In this document: positions 9,393 through 18,522 of the stretch, one piece after another
Layout: each line of letters begins with the position of its first letter
How positions within the stretch are numbered: the first letter of the stretch is position 1
Assembly (NCBI GenBank): GCA_038148895.1
Contig: JBBVGQ010000002.1
DNA: 64,000 nt
Reading direction: 5' to 3' (one strand)
Origin: Tamlana sp038148895
GTDB lineage: Bacteria; Bacteroidota; Bacteroidia; Flavobacteriales; Flavobacteriaceae
Made by a program: the position numbers and the translations under genes
Notes under the pieces: model-generated
The model's input: only the letters and a program-made list of their open reading frames with translations
Told to the model about the DNA's origin: nothing
Database searches by the model: none

Positions 9393-9608
9393 GTGAGAAT
9401 CAATCATATCAAAAACCTAGATTTTGATGATTATCTTCACAAAGTAATTAGTATTATTGCAGAACTGTTTTTTCTAAATATGAAGTTTAAAAACAAAGAT
9501 TTCAACAAGAGACTGGTAAATGTATACCTTTTAATGATCTGAAATATGCTTCAAATTATTTAAACAGACTGTTCGGAATTCAATTAAAGAAACAAACAAA
9601 AAACTAAA
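9393..9608 (+). pseudogene. Possible remnant of an AraC-type regulator
   Basis: The gap from 9281 to 9632 holds the terminator and no intact gene. Two overlapping short reading frames nevertheless look protein-like. The frame of 9393-9543 reads NLDFDDYLHKVISIIAELFF. The frame of 9491-9608 reads PFNDLKYASNYLNRLFGIQL followed by KKQTKN and TAA. The second resembles the first helix-turn-helix of AraC proteins (S-x-x-Y-L-x-R-L-F-x-x-x-x-x-x-T-x-x). A frameshift would join the two. The match is short and by eye, so this may be chance. Confidence 0.2.
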
Positions 9609-9632
9609 AACCAACTAAATAAAACGTAAACT

Positions 9633-11285
9633 ATGAATACACATTTCGAATTTTGGGATTATTTCATTTTTATAGCATACGCCATTCTAATACTTGGTGT
9701 TGGCTTATGGGTTTCGAGAGATAAAGAAGGGCATCAAAAAAATGCCGAAGATTATTTTTTGGCCAGTAAATCTTTACCATGGTGGGCTATTGGTGCATCG
9801 CTAATTGCTGCAAATATCTCGGCCGAACAATTTATTGGGATGTCGGGTTCAGGTTTTGCATTGGGCTTGGCAATAGCTTCTTATGAGTGGATGGCTGCGG
9901 TTACCCTAATTATTGTGGGGAAATACTTTTTGCCAATTTTTATTGAAAAAGAGCTATATACCATACCAGAATTTGTGGAGAAAAGATATTCAACCAATTT
10001 GAAAACTATTCTAGCTGTATTTTGGATTGCATTATATGTGTTCGTTAATTTGGCATCTGTTATGTATTTGGGTAGTTTGGCTTTAGAGACCATTATGGGT
10101 ATACCAATGATATATGGGGTTATTGGCCTGGCATTGTTTGCTGCAGCCTACTCACTATATGGAGGTTTATCTGCGGTGGCCTGGACAGATGTGATACAAG
10201 TAGTGTTTTTGGTTTTAGGAGGTTTGGTGACTTCCTATATAGCTTTAAATACTGTATCTAACGGGGAAGGCGTCATAGAAGGGCTTAAAACGGTTTACAA
10301 TGCTACTCCTGAGCGGTTTGCTATGATATTTGATAAATCTGATGAATATTACGATATGCTACCGGGTATTGGTGTATTAGTTGGAGGATTATGGGTAGCA
10401 AATCTATATTATTGGGGTTTCAATCAATATATCATTCAAAGAACATTGGCAGCTAAATCATTAAGGGAGTCTCAAAAGGGTATTTTGTTGGCAGCATTTT
10501 TAAAACTAGTCATTCCATTAATTGTTGTTATTCCTGGAATTGCCGCATATGTAATGGTTAATGATCCTGAAATTATGTCAAGATTGGGAGACTCCGTTCA
10601 AAATAATTTACCTTCTCTAGGGCAGGCAGATAAAGCCTATCCGTGGTTATTGCAATTTCTACCTACAGGTTTAAAAGGAGTAGCTTTTGCGGCACTTGCG
10701 GCGGCAATTGTATCTTCATTGGCCTCTATGTTGAATTCCACGTCTACTATTTTTACAATGGACATTTATAAGCAGTACATTAACCCTAATGCTAGTGATA
10801 AAGCGACTGTAGGAGTTGGTAGGTTATCGGCTGCCGTTGCATTGGTGATAGCTGGTATAATGGCTCCCCTTCTTGGAGGTATTGATCAAGCATTTCAATT
10901 CATACAAGAATATACAGGTATCGTTAGTCCTGGTATTTTAGCTGTGTTTTTATTGGGATTGTTCTGGAAGAAAACTACAAACAAAGCGGCTATTATTGGT
11001 GCGTTGGCATCGATTCCTATAGCCTTATATTTTAAGGTAGCTCCAAATGAATGGTCTACAAGTTCGTTTTTTGTAGATGTTCCTTTCATGGACCAAATGG
11101 GATATACGTGTTTGTTGACCATGGGAATCATTGCTTTGGTTAGTTATTCGCAACACCATGGAGTAGATGATGAAAAAGGAATTCCGTTAAAAAAGGAATT
11201 GTTTAAAACTAGTCCACTGTTCAACATTGGTTCATTTGCTGTGCTTCTTATTGTAGCAGCATTATATGCTATGTTCTGGAACTAA
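9633..11285 (+). CDS. Sodium/solute symporter (SSS family), second copy
   Basis: 550 residues with about 14 transmembrane helices and the SSS hallmarks AEDYFLASKSLPWWAIGASL, ANISAEQFIGMSGSGFA, YWGFNQYIIQRTLAAKSLRE and AAIVSSLASMLNSTSTIFTM. It is related to the symporter at 7574 but clearly diverged, so it is not a recent duplication. It is monocistronic: a 352-bp gap precedes it and a strong terminator follows. Its position between the arabinose and xylose genes suggests a pentose or hexose substrate. This is inference from context. Confidence 0.87.
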   Translation: MNTHFEFWDYFIFIAYAILILGVGLWVSRDKEGHQKNAEDYFLASKSLPWWAIGASLIAANISAEQFIGMSGSGFALGLAIASYEWMAAVTLIIVGKYFLPIFIEKELYTIPEFVEKRYSTNLKTILAVFWIALYVFVNLASVMYLGSLALETIMGIPMIYGVIGLALFAAAYSLYGGLSAVAWTDVIQVVFLVLGGLVTSYIALNTVSNGEGVIEGLKTVYNATPERFAMIFDKSDEYYDMLPGIGVLVGGLWVANLYYWGFNQYIIQRTLAAKSLRESQKGILLAAFLKLVIPLIVVIPGIAAYVMVNDPEIMSRLGDSVQNNLPSLGQADKAYPWLLQFLPTGLKGVAFAALAAAIVSSLASMLNSTSTIFTMDIYKQYINPNASDKATVGVGRLSAAVALVIAGIMAPLLGGIDQAFQFIQEYTGIVSPGILAVFLLGLFWKKTTNKAAIIGALASIPIALYFKVAPNEWSTSSFFVDVPFMDQMGYTCLLTMGIIALVSYSQHHGVDDEKGIPLKKELFKTSPLFNIGSFAVLLIVAALYAMFWN

Positions 11286-11307
11286 TACCAGTATCTTTAT
11301 AAAACGA

Positions 11308-11342
11308 AAAAAAAAGGGAAGCAAAAATTGCTTCCTTTTTTT
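11308..11342 (+). terminator. Rho-independent terminator after the second symporter
   Basis: GGAAGCAA and TTGCTTCC form an 8-bp stem around a three-base AAA loop. The stem is flanked by an A-run upstream and seven T residues downstream, 25-60 bp after the stop codon. Confidence 0.85.
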
Positions 11343-11387
11343 ATGCAAATAATCAGAGCGTATTCAAATTTTACATATATTTGCATA
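11342..11387. promoter_or_regulatory. Promoter of the GntR/xyl operon with flanking 9-bp inverted repeat
   Basis: TATATTTG at 11376-11383 followed by CATACC matches the Bacteroidota TAnnTTTG -7 box. TATGCAAAT at 11342-11350 and ATTTGCATA at 11379-11387 are a perfect 9-bp inverted repeat whose right arm overlaps this box. Between them, the CAAATTTTACA segment is close to half of the araB palindrome. Both could serve autoregulation by the downstream GntR protein. Confidence 0.45.
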
Positions 11388-11409
11388 CCAGAACAGAACA
11401 GAACGGTTT

Positions 11410-12396
11410 ATGTTTTTTGAGTTAGATTTTAATAGTGAAATTCCAAAATACCAGCTTTTGATAAATGCCATTAATGACGGCCTTTCAAATAATACACTGG
11501 CTAGCGGTGACGCTTTACCATCTGTAAACAGTATCTGCAAAGACTATAACTTGTCTCGCGATACCGTTTTTAAGGCGTATTCTATTTTAAAGGACAATGG
11601 TGTGGTAGAGTCTGTTCCAAATAAAGGCTATTTTGTAGCCGGCAATACCCGAAAAGTGCTTTTGGTTTTAGATACTTTTAAGGCTTATAAAGAGGTAGTC
11701 TATCATGCTTTTGTAAATAATTTGCCGAAAAACGTCATTGTTGATGTTCAATTCCATCATTATAACATCAATAACTTTAAAACGATTTTGACAAACGGTA
11801 AGGGCAAATATTTTAAATATGTGGTTATGTCTTTTAGCCATAAAGAGGTACCTTCAATTTTATCTGAAATTGATAACGAAAGCTTGTTATTGATTGATTG
11901 GAACATGTATTCAAAATCAAATAACAATTACGTTTTTCAAGATTTTGGAAAATCATTTTTCACGGCTTTAAATGAGGCTGTTATTCGGTTCAAAACCTAT
12001 AAAAAGCTCGTTTTTGCTTATCCTACATTCACGAATCATCCTATTGAAACAGTAAAGTATTTCAAGAAATTCTGTGAAGAAAACCAGTTTAAATATCAAG
12101 TAATTACAAATCCAGAGGAATTTAAAGTTGTCAAAGGTGAAGCCTATATTAGTGTAAGTGATCGGATTTTGGGTGAATTCTTGGAGCAATGCCGAAGCAA
12201 AAACTTGGAGCCAGGAAAAGACGTGGGCTTTTTGTCATACAATGAAACGCCTATGAAACCCTTTATTTACAAAGGGATTTCGGTAATTTCAACTGATTTT
12301 AAACAAATGGGGGCGAAGGCGGCAGAGTTCGTTACAACCAAAGAACCCTTACAAACCTATATACCAACAAAATTAATATTAAGAGAATCTTTATAA
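11410..12396 (+). CDS. GntR-family transcriptional regulator with sugar-binding-like C-terminal domain
   Basis: 328 residues. Residues 1-75 form a GntR winged helix: PKYQLLINAINDGL, then LASGDALPSVNSICKDYNLS, RDTVFKAYSILKDNGVVESV and PNKGYFV. The rest looks like a LacI-type periplasmic-binding-protein fold, without the usual FadR or UTRA effector domain. The ending GISVISTDFKQMGAKAAEFV resembles PBP-like regulators. Proteins of this architecture regulate pentose genes in other Bacteroidota and Firmicutes. It starts the operon with xylB 3 bp downstream, so it likely senses xylose or arabinose. Candidate operators lie at 11342-11387 and 2314-2332. Confidence 0.85.
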   Translation: MFFELDFNSEIPKYQLLINAINDGLSNNTLASGDALPSVNSICKDYNLSRDTVFKAYSILKDNGVVESVPNKGYFVAGNTRKVLLVLDTFKAYKEVVYHAFVNNLPKNVIVDVQFHHYNINNFKTILTNGKGKYFKYVVMSFSHKEVPSILSEIDNESLLLIDWNMYSKSNNNYVFQDFGKSFFTALNEAVIRFKTYKKLVFAYPTFTNHPIETVKYFKKFCEENQFKYQVITNPEEFKVVKGEAYISVSDRILGEFLEQCRSKNLEPGKDVGFLSYNETPMKPFIYKGISVISTDFKQMGAKAAEFVTTKEPLQTYIPTKLILRESL

Positions 12397-12399
12397 GCC

Positions 12400-13887
12400 A
12401 TGTATTATTTAGGATTAGACATTGGAAGTTCGTCCATTAAGGCTGCAATTGTTGAAATAGCGTCAGGAAAAAGCATTGGCGTTGTTCAAGAGCCAGAAAA
12501 GGAAATGGGCATGTTTGCCCAAAAAAATGGATGGGCAGAACAGGAACCAGAAGATTGGTGGAAACATGTCTGTAATGCCATTAAAAAGTTGCAAAAGCAG
12601 TACAACATATCTGCTAATAGTATTAAAGGTATTGGCATTTCATACCAAATGCACGGTTTGGTTATTGTTGATGAAAATGGAAAACCTTTAAGAAAAAGCA
12701 TTATTTGGTGCGATAGTAGAGCAGTTAAAATAGGAAACGATGCGTTCAATGTTATTGGTGAAGAAACGTGTTCTAGTGCATTATTGAATTCTCCTGCAAA
12801 CTTTACGGCTTCAAAATTAAAATGGGTAAAAGAAAATGAACCTGAAATTTATAGTAAGATCCATAAGTTTATGTTGCCTGGAGATTATATTGCCTATAAG
12901 TTTTCAAACACCATCAACACAACAATTTCAGGGCTATCCGAGGGCATTTTTTGGGATTTTAAAAATGACCAGATTGCTGATTTCTTGATGGAACATTACG
13001 GTATTGATAAAGCTTTGGTGCCAGACATTGTTGAAACTTTTGGTAAACAATCTGTTGTTGGTGCAAAAGGAGAAAAGGAAAGTGGTATTGTGGCAGGAAC
13101 GCCTATTTTCTATCGGGCGGGCGACCAACCCAATAACGCTTTATCGCTAAATGTATTTAATCCCGGTGAAGTTGCAGCAACTGGTGGTACATCAGGTGTA
13201 GTATATGCCGTTACTGATAGTTTGTCGGTTAAGGAAAGTTCTCGGGTTAATAATTTTGCCCATGTTAATTATAAAAAAGGGGCAAATGCAAGAATTGGAA
13301 AATTGCTATGTATCAATGGAGCGGGAATTCAATACCGTTGGTTGCTCAATAATCTTGCGGTGGATTCATACGAAGAGATGAACAATTTAGCAGAAAATAT
13401 TCCAGTTGGGTCCGATGGGGTTTGTTTGATTACATTTGGGAATGGGGCTGAAAGGATGCTAAACAACAAAGAGATAGGTACAAGAATTTTAAATCTAAAC
13501 CTTAATATTCACCATAAAGGTCATCTTTGTCGTGCTGCTCTTGAAGGCATTGCTTTTTCATTTGTTTATGGTGTTGAAATTTTAAAGTCCGACGGCATAA
13601 AACCTAAAGTAATCCGGGCAGGCAACGATAATTTATTCCGTTCAGAAATTTTTGCAAATACAGTATCAACCCTTATTGGACAAGAAATTGAAATTTACAA
13701 CACAACAGGAGCGATTGGTGCAGCACGTGCCGCAGGTTTGCATAAAGGCGATTTTAAAAATTTTGGAAAAAACATCATGGATAACGACCATGTAATGACA
13801 TTTAAACCGCTAAATGATAAAGTACCATATTTGGAAGCGTACAATAAATGGAAAGACGAATTAGAACTCATATTGAACAAAAAATAA
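12400..13887 (+). CDS. xylB: Xylulokinase
   Basis: 495 residues, typical for XylB of the FGGY kinase family. It phosphorylates D-xylulose to D-xylulose 5-phosphate using ATP. The N-terminal phosphate loop reads YYLGLDIGSSSIKAAIV. The substrate-binding segment GISYQMHGLVIVD and the IIWCDSRA motif are those of xylulokinases, not ribulokinases. The second domain has AGDQPNNALSLNVFNPGEVA and a C-terminal GNDNLFRSEIFANTVSTLIG. It is packed between the GntR regulator (3 bp) and xylA (35 bp). Confidence 0.94.
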   Translation: MYYLGLDIGSSSIKAAIVEIASGKSIGVVQEPEKEMGMFAQKNGWAEQEPEDWWKHVCNAIKKLQKQYNISANSIKGIGISYQMHGLVIVDENGKPLRKSIIWCDSRAVKIGNDAFNVIGEETCSSALLNSPANFTASKLKWVKENEPEIYSKIHKFMLPGDYIAYKFSNTINTTISGLSEGIFWDFKNDQIADFLMEHYGIDKALVPDIVETFGKQSVVGAKGEKESGIVAGTPIFYRAGDQPNNALSLNVFNPGEVAATGGTSGVVYAVTDSLSVKESSRVNNFAHVNYKKGANARIGKLLCINGAGIQYRWLLNNLAVDSYEEMNNLAENIPVGSDGVCLITFGNGAERMLNNKEIGTRILNLNLNIHHKGHLCRAALEGIAFSFVYGVEILKSDGIKPKVIRAGNDNLFRSEIFANTVSTLIGQEIEIYNTTGAIGAARAAGLHKGDFKNFGKNIMDNDHVMTFKPLNDKVPYLEAYNKWKDELELILNKK

Positions 13888-13922
13888 CAAATTAATAAAT
13901 CAACGATTAAACATTAAAAGCT

Positions 13923-15248
13923 ATGGCATTAATAGGAAACAAAGAATACTATAAAGGTATTGGCAACATTAAATTTGAAGGAAAAGAATCAGACAACCCA
14001 TTGGCGTTTAAATATTATAACCCAGACCAAGTGGTGGCTGGAAAAACCATGCGCGAGTGGTTTAAATTTTCGGTAGCTTATTGGCATACCTTCTGCGGTC
14101 AAGGAAGTGACCCGTTTGGACCAGGAACACAAAGTTTTGAATGGGATAAAGCTTCAGACCCAATTCAAGCGGCGAAAGATAAAGCTGATGCGGCTTTCGA
14201 ATTCATAACCAAAATGGGATTTGGTTACTACTGTTTTCACGATTTCGATTTAATAAAAGAAGGTGCAACTTTTGCCGAATCGGAATCAAGATTGGCAACA
14301 ATAGTTGATTATTTAAAACAAAAACAAGCCGATTCTGGCGTGAAGTTACTTTGGGGTACCGCAAACTGTTTTTCAAATCCGCGTTACATGAATGGTGCTG
14401 CAACCAATCCGGAATTTAGTGTTGTAGCTAGGGCTGGCGGACAAATAAAATTGGCACTTGATGCTACCATGGCTTTAAATGGTGAAAACTATGTGTTTTG
14501 GGGTGGACGTGAAGGTTATATGAGCCTATTAAATACAGATATGGGTCGTGAGCTGGACCATATGGGACGCTTTTTGGGTATGGCAAGGGATTATGCACGT
14601 TCTAAAGGGTTTAAAGGTAATTTCTTTATAGAGCCCAAACCAATGGAACCATCAAAACACCAATACGATTTTGATACAGCTACAGCTATTGGTTTCCTAA
14701 AGGAATATGGTTTGGACAAAGATTTCAAAATAAACATAGAAGTGAATCACGCAACCTTGGCGCAGCACACGTTTCAACATGAAATTGAAGTTGCAGCAAA
14801 AGCAGGTATGCTAGGAAGTTTAGATGCCAACCGCGGTGATTATCAAAATGGTTGGGATACAGATCAGTTCCCTAATAATATTCAGGAAACTACTGAAGCT
14901 ATGTTGGTATTCCTAAAGGCAGGTGGTTTGCAAGGTGGAGGTGTTAATTTTGATGCTAAGATTAGACGTAATTCAACCGATTTGGAAGATGTGTTCCTGG
15001 CTCATATTGGGGGAGCAGATACGTTTGCCAGAGCCTTGTTGATTGCAGACAAAATAATCACCTCTTCTCCTTATGAAAAACTTCGTAAAGAACGTTACAG
15101 CAGTTTTGATTCAGGAAAAGGAAAAGATTTTGAAAATGGCAAATTAACCATGGAAGATTTGTATAAAATAGCTCAAGAGAATGGAGAGTTGCCTTTAAAA
15201 AGTGGTAAACAAGAGTTATTTGAAAACATTATAAATCAATACATTTAA
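13923..15248 (+). CDS. xylA: Xylose isomerase
   Basis: 441 residues, a class II xylose isomerase by length. It interconverts D-xylose and D-xylulose with two divalent metals. Visible active-site segments are CFHDFDLIKEG (catalytic His/Asp), VFWGGREGYMSLLNTD, FFIEPKPMEPSKHQYDFDTA (metal Glu and catalytic Lys), NIEVNHATLAQHTFQHE (metal Glu/His) and the DANRGDYQNGWDTDQFP metal aspartates. It is in operon with xylB upstream and an MFS transporter 29 bp downstream. Confidence 0.97.
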   Translation: MALIGNKEYYKGIGNIKFEGKESDNPLAFKYYNPDQVVAGKTMREWFKFSVAYWHTFCGQGSDPFGPGTQSFEWDKASDPIQAAKDKADAAFEFITKMGFGYYCFHDFDLIKEGATFAESESRLATIVDYLKQKQADSGVKLLWGTANCFSNPRYMNGAATNPEFSVVARAGGQIKLALDATMALNGENYVFWGGREGYMSLLNTDMGRELDHMGRFLGMARDYARSKGFKGNFFIEPKPMEPSKHQYDFDTATAIGFLKEYGLDKDFKINIEVNHATLAQHTFQHEIEVAAKAGMLGSLDANRGDYQNGWDTDQFPNNIQETTEAMLVFLKAGGLQGGGVNFDAKIRRNSTDLEDVFLAHIGGADTFARALLIADKIITSSPYEKLRKERYSSFDSGKGKDFENGKLTMEDLYKIAQENGELPLKSGKQELFENIINQYI

Positions 15249-15277
15249 GAAATAACAAACTAACCTAAAGAAGCATT

Positions 15278-16696
15278 ATGGGAGCATCAACCAATTCAAA
15301 GTATTTGATAAAACTCACTTTAGTTGCAACGCTTGGCGGTTTATTGTTTGGATACGATACAGGCGTAATTTCAGGAACTGTTGGTTCGTTGGAGAGTTTT
15401 TTCGTAGCACCAAAAGGTTTGTCTGAGAATGCAGCAAATGCCTTTAAAGGGTTTATTGTAGCAAGTGCTTTGATTGGTTGCATTGTTGGAGGTCTTATAG
15501 GCGGAATTGTAAGCAAAAAGCTAGGCAGGAAAAATGGATTGATTTTAGCTGCTGTATTGTTTTTGGTTTCCGCTCTTGGGTCTGCCATGCCAGAGATGAT
15601 TATTGCACCTATCGGTGAATTGGACCATACGTTTTCTACAATATTCATTATATATAGGATTACAGGAGGAGTAGGTGTTGGTTTGGCATCAATGCTGTCG
15701 CCGCTTTATATTGCTGAAATTGCGCCAGCCGAAAGTAGAGGTAAGTTGGTTTCCTTTAATCAATTGGCCATTGTAGGAGGTTTTATGGTGGTTTATTTTG
15801 TGAATTACTTTATCGCTAGGGGCGGTGGTTCAGACGAATGGTTAAATGCTGTTGGTTGGAGATGGATGTTCGCTTCCGAAATTGTGCCGGCCGGACTATT
15901 TTTGTTCCTATTATTCTTTGTGCCAGATACACCCCGTTCTTTAATGCTGAGAAGTAAACCGGAGCAAGCTTTAGAGATTCTCAGCAAAGTAAACGGTAAA
16001 GAACGTGCTTTGTCAATAGTGGAGGAGATAAAGGCCACTATGGTTCAACATTCAGGAAAACTTCTATCCTTTGGCTGGTTGGTCATACTTATTGGTATTG
16101 CACTGTCTGTTTTTCAGCAATTTGTCGGTATTAATGTGGTACTTTATTACGCACCGGAAATCTTTAAATCCATCGACCCTAATACCGATGGAGCATTATT
16201 ACTAACCATTATTGTCGGAATAGTCAATTTCTTGTTTACAATAATTGCGATTAAGACTGTGGACAAATTTGGTAGAAAACCATTGATGATAATTGGGGCA
16301 ATGGGCATGGGTGTGGCCATGTTGTCATTAGGATTTGTGTTTTTTTTAGGTGCCACGGGTTATTTAGCTTTGGGGTGCATGATGTTGTATGTTGCTAGTT
16401 TTGCAATGAGTTGGGGACCTGTTACTTGGGTATTGCTTTCTGAAATATTCCCTAATAAAATTAGAGGACGTGCCATGGCCATAGCGGTTGCTGCCCAATG
16501 GGTGTCAAACTATTTGGTTTCATTAACCTTCCCAATGATGGATGATAATACATACTTAACAGAACAATTTAACCACGGATTTGCATATTGGGTTTATGGG
16601 GTGATGTCTTTGGTGGCTATGTGGTTTGTTCGGAAGTATGTTCCAGAAACAAAAGGGAAAACTTTAGAAGAAATGGAAAGTCTTTGTGAAAAATAA
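15278..16696 (+). CDS. MFS sugar:H+ symporter, XylE-like
   Basis: 472 residues with 12 predicted transmembrane helices. It carries the MFS sugar-porter signatures GGLLFGYDTGVISGTVGSLE, SKKLGRKNGLI, RITGGVGVGLASMLSPLYIA, EIAPAESRGKLVSFNQLAI, FQQFVGINVVLYYAPEIF, DKFGRKPLMIIG and the PETKGKTLEEME C-terminus. The xylA-xylB neighbourhood points to D-xylose/H+ symport across the inner membrane. It ends the xyl operon; I see no strong terminator in the following 192 bp. Confidence 0.92.
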   Translation: MGASTNSKYLIKLTLVATLGGLLFGYDTGVISGTVGSLESFFVAPKGLSENAANAFKGFIVASALIGCIVGGLIGGIVSKKLGRKNGLILAAVLFLVSALGSAMPEMIIAPIGELDHTFSTIFIIYRITGGVGVGLASMLSPLYIAEIAPAESRGKLVSFNQLAIVGGFMVVYFVNYFIARGGGSDEWLNAVGWRWMFASEIVPAGLFLFLLFFVPDTPRSLMLRSKPEQALEILSKVNGKERALSIVEEIKATMVQHSGKLLSFGWLVILIGIALSVFQQFVGINVVLYYAPEIFKSIDPNTDGALLLTIIVGIVNFLFTIIAIKTVDKFGRKPLMIIGAMGMGVAMLSLGFVFFLGATGYLALGCMMLYVASFAMSWGPVTWVLLSEIFPNKIRGRAMAIAVAAQWVSNYLVSLTFPMMDDNTYLTEQFNHGFAYWVYGVMSLVAMWFVRKYVPETKGKTLEEMESLCEK

Positions 16697-16800
16697 TTCT
16701 GACTGGGTATTTAATTGATGGGTTTTCTTGAGATGATTTTTTTATTGCACTGATTAACAGTTAATTAATGTATTTTGTTTTTTAAGTAGAAAATAGACTA

Positions 16801-16883
16801 ATTAAATTTAATTAAAAAAGTACCACATGACAATGGTAAAATGGACGTTATAGTTGTTATCTAAGTATAAATTAAATTTAATT
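16801..16883. repeat. Two identical 13-bp palindromes 70 bp apart
   Basis: ATTAAATTTAATT occurs at 16801-16813 and again at 16871-16883, the second ending just before the thioredoxin ATG. The unit is itself a near-perfect palindrome. It could be a pair of regulator sites, although such AT-only words arise often by chance. Confidence 0.3.
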
Positions 16884-16888
16884 GAAGA

Positions 16889-17329
16889 ATGAAAAAACAA
16901 ATTATTGTTTTTATATTGTTTTTTGTGGGTTTAACTACAGCTTTCGCACAGGACTGGAATACAAATTTTGCCTTAGCAAAAGAAAAGGCAACTTTAGAAA
17001 ATAAGCCCATTATATTGGTTTTTCAAGGCTCGGATTGGTGTGCCCCCTGCATTAAACTTGATCGTGAAATTTGGAGTACAGATGAGTTTAAGGCTTATTC
17101 CAAAGCACATTTTGTTATGCTAAAGGCAGATTTTCCGCGAAAAAAACAAAATGCTTTGTCAAAAACTCAAGCCAAAGAAAATGCAACTTTAGCTGAAACT
17201 TATAACAAGAATGGTATATTTCCCTTTGTTGTCGTTCTAGATAATAAAGGCAAAGTAATGGGACAGACAGGTTATAAGAAAACCACACCAAAATTATTTA
17301 TTGATGAGCTAAATGCATTTCTAAATTAG
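16889..17329 (+). CDS. Periplasmic thioredoxin-family protein
   Basis: 146 residues. A signal peptide (to TAFAQ, about residue 21) exports it to the periplasm. The thioredoxin fold shows the active site WCAPC (Cys51/Cys54) and a cis-Pro region IFPFVVVLDNKGKV. It is the short single-domain type (thioredoxin_7-like) with no membrane anchor. It is the first gene of a compact operon with apbE (1 bp gap), a DUF4266 lipoprotein and a DUF3570 outer-membrane protein. A role in keeping cysteines of its operon partners reduced is reasonable, because the DUF4266 protein ends in a CGC-containing tail. That role is inference. Confidence 0.88.
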   Translation: MKKQIIVFILFFVGLTTAFAQDWNTNFALAKEKATLENKPIILVFQGSDWCAPCIKLDREIWSTDEFKAYSKAHFVMLKADFPRKKQNALSKTQAKENATLAETYNKNGIFPFVVVLDNKGKVMGQTGYKKTTPKLFIDELNAFLN

Positions 17330-17330
17330 T

Positions 17331-18311
17331 TTGAAAAGCCTAATTACTTCTTTTTTAATAGTATGCTCCATAGTATGCTCGGCGCAAAAGACATTCACGC
17401 GCACTCTCAAACTTATGGGTAGCCGATTTGACATTTCAGTGGTCGATCAAGATTCGATTTCAGCAAACGAAGATATAGATCTCGCTGTCGCAGAAATAAC
17501 AAGAATTGAGAAACTAATATCCTCTTGGAATCCAAATTCCCAAACTTCAGAAATCAATAATAATGCAGGAATAAAACCTGTACAAGTTAGTGAGGAACTT
17601 TTTGGTCTCATTGAAAGGGCTATGGCCATATCAAAATTAACTGATGGCGCTTTTGATATCAGTTATGCCTCAATGGATAAAATTTGGAAGTTCGATGGAA
17701 GTATGACAGTCATGCCAATAGAGAGCGAAATAAAAAATTCGGTAGCCAAAGTTGGCTATGAAAACATTGTTTTAAACAAAGAAAACAGAACTGTTTTTCT
17801 AAAGCTTGCTGGAATGAAAATCGGTTTTGGAGCCATAGGCAAGGGCTATGCGGCAGACAAGGCAAAGGCCCTATTAATGGCCAAAGGTGTGCCTGCTGGG
17901 ATTATAAATGCTTCGGGCGATATGAATACTTGGGGCAAGCAACCAAACGGGAGTGAGTGGAAAGTAGCTATAACCAACCCATTAAATAAAAATAAAGTTT
18001 TCGCTCTACTGCCTATCACAAATGGTGCCGTGGTTACTTCTGGAAATTATGAGAAATATGTTGAATTTAACGGAAAAAGATTTACCCATATCATTGATCC
18101 GAGAACGGGTTATCCGTCAAGCGGCATTATTAGCGTTACAGTTTTTGCTCCAAAAGCAGAACTGGCAGATGCACTGGCTACATCAGTTTTTGTTATGGGT
18201 AAAGAGGCTGGGTTGGACAGGATAAATCAATTGCCGCAAATAGAATGTATTATTATCGATGATGAGGGCAACATTATTAAATCCGAGAATATTCAAATAG
18301 AAAAATTATGA
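17331..18311 (+). CDS. apbE: FAD:protein FMN transferase (ApbE)
   Basis: 326 residues from a TTG start placed 1 bp after the thioredoxin stop. The TTG is followed by a good signal peptide (MKSLITSFLIVCSIVCSAQ), so the enzyme is periplasmic. ApbE motifs are LMGSRFDISV, ISSWNPNSQTSEIN, FDISYASMDKIWKFDG, IGFGAIGKGYAADKAKALL, INASGDMNTWG, THIIDPRTGYPSSG and ADALATSVFVMG with the Mg-binding residues. ApbE enzymes transfer FMN from FAD onto a Ser or Thr of an envelope redox protein. No NqrC/RnfG-type FMN-bind target is encoded in the window, so its substrate is open. The next gene overlaps by 4 bp (ATGA). Confidence 0.92.
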   Translation: MKSLITSFLIVCSIVCSAQKTFTRTLKLMGSRFDISVVDQDSISANEDIDLAVAEITRIEKLISSWNPNSQTSEINNNAGIKPVQVSEELFGLIERAMAISKLTDGAFDISYASMDKIWKFDGSMTVMPIESEIKNSVAKVGYENIVLNKENRTVFLKLAGMKIGFGAIGKGYAADKAKALLMAKGVPAGIINASGDMNTWGKQPNGSEWKVAITNPLNKNKVFALLPITNGAVVTSGNYEKYVEFNGKRFTHIIDPRTGYPSSGIISVTVFAPKAELADALATSVFVMGKEAGLDRINQLPQIECIIIDDEGNIIKSENIQIEKL

Positions 18312-18520
18312 TAAAGCGTTTTTTAATTTTAATGGCTATGGCTTGCATTTTTTACAGCTGTACTGTTGTTAAAGAATACGAAAAGGTAAACATTAACGAT
18401 CCAGATATGGCGCTTACAACACATAAGAGCGACCGAAATGTAAGTACCATGCATTCATACCGAGAAGCCGCCGTTGGCGCAAACGGTGGAAAAACAGGAG
18501 GGGGCTGTGGTTGTAATTAA
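18308..18520 (+). CDS. Small DUF4266 lipoprotein with Gly/Cys-rich C-terminus
   Basis: 70 residues. The lipobox is FYSC (Cys18), so the mature protein has only about 53 residues. It contains an acidic DPDMA segment, a HSYREAAVGANGG block and ends TGGGCGCN. This C-terminal H-x-x-R-E-a plus GGGCGCN pattern is what I know as DUF4266. The start overlaps the apbE stop by 4 bp. The function is unknown. The paired C-terminal cysteines could bind metal or a cofactor or be acted on by the neighbouring thioredoxin. It could also be an ApbE substrate, although no canonical flavinylation motif is visible. Confidence 0.8.
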   Translation: MIKRFLILMAMACIFYSCTVVKEYEKVNINDPDMALTTHKSDRNVSTMHSYREAAVGANGGKTGGGCGCN

Positions 18521-18522
18521 TT

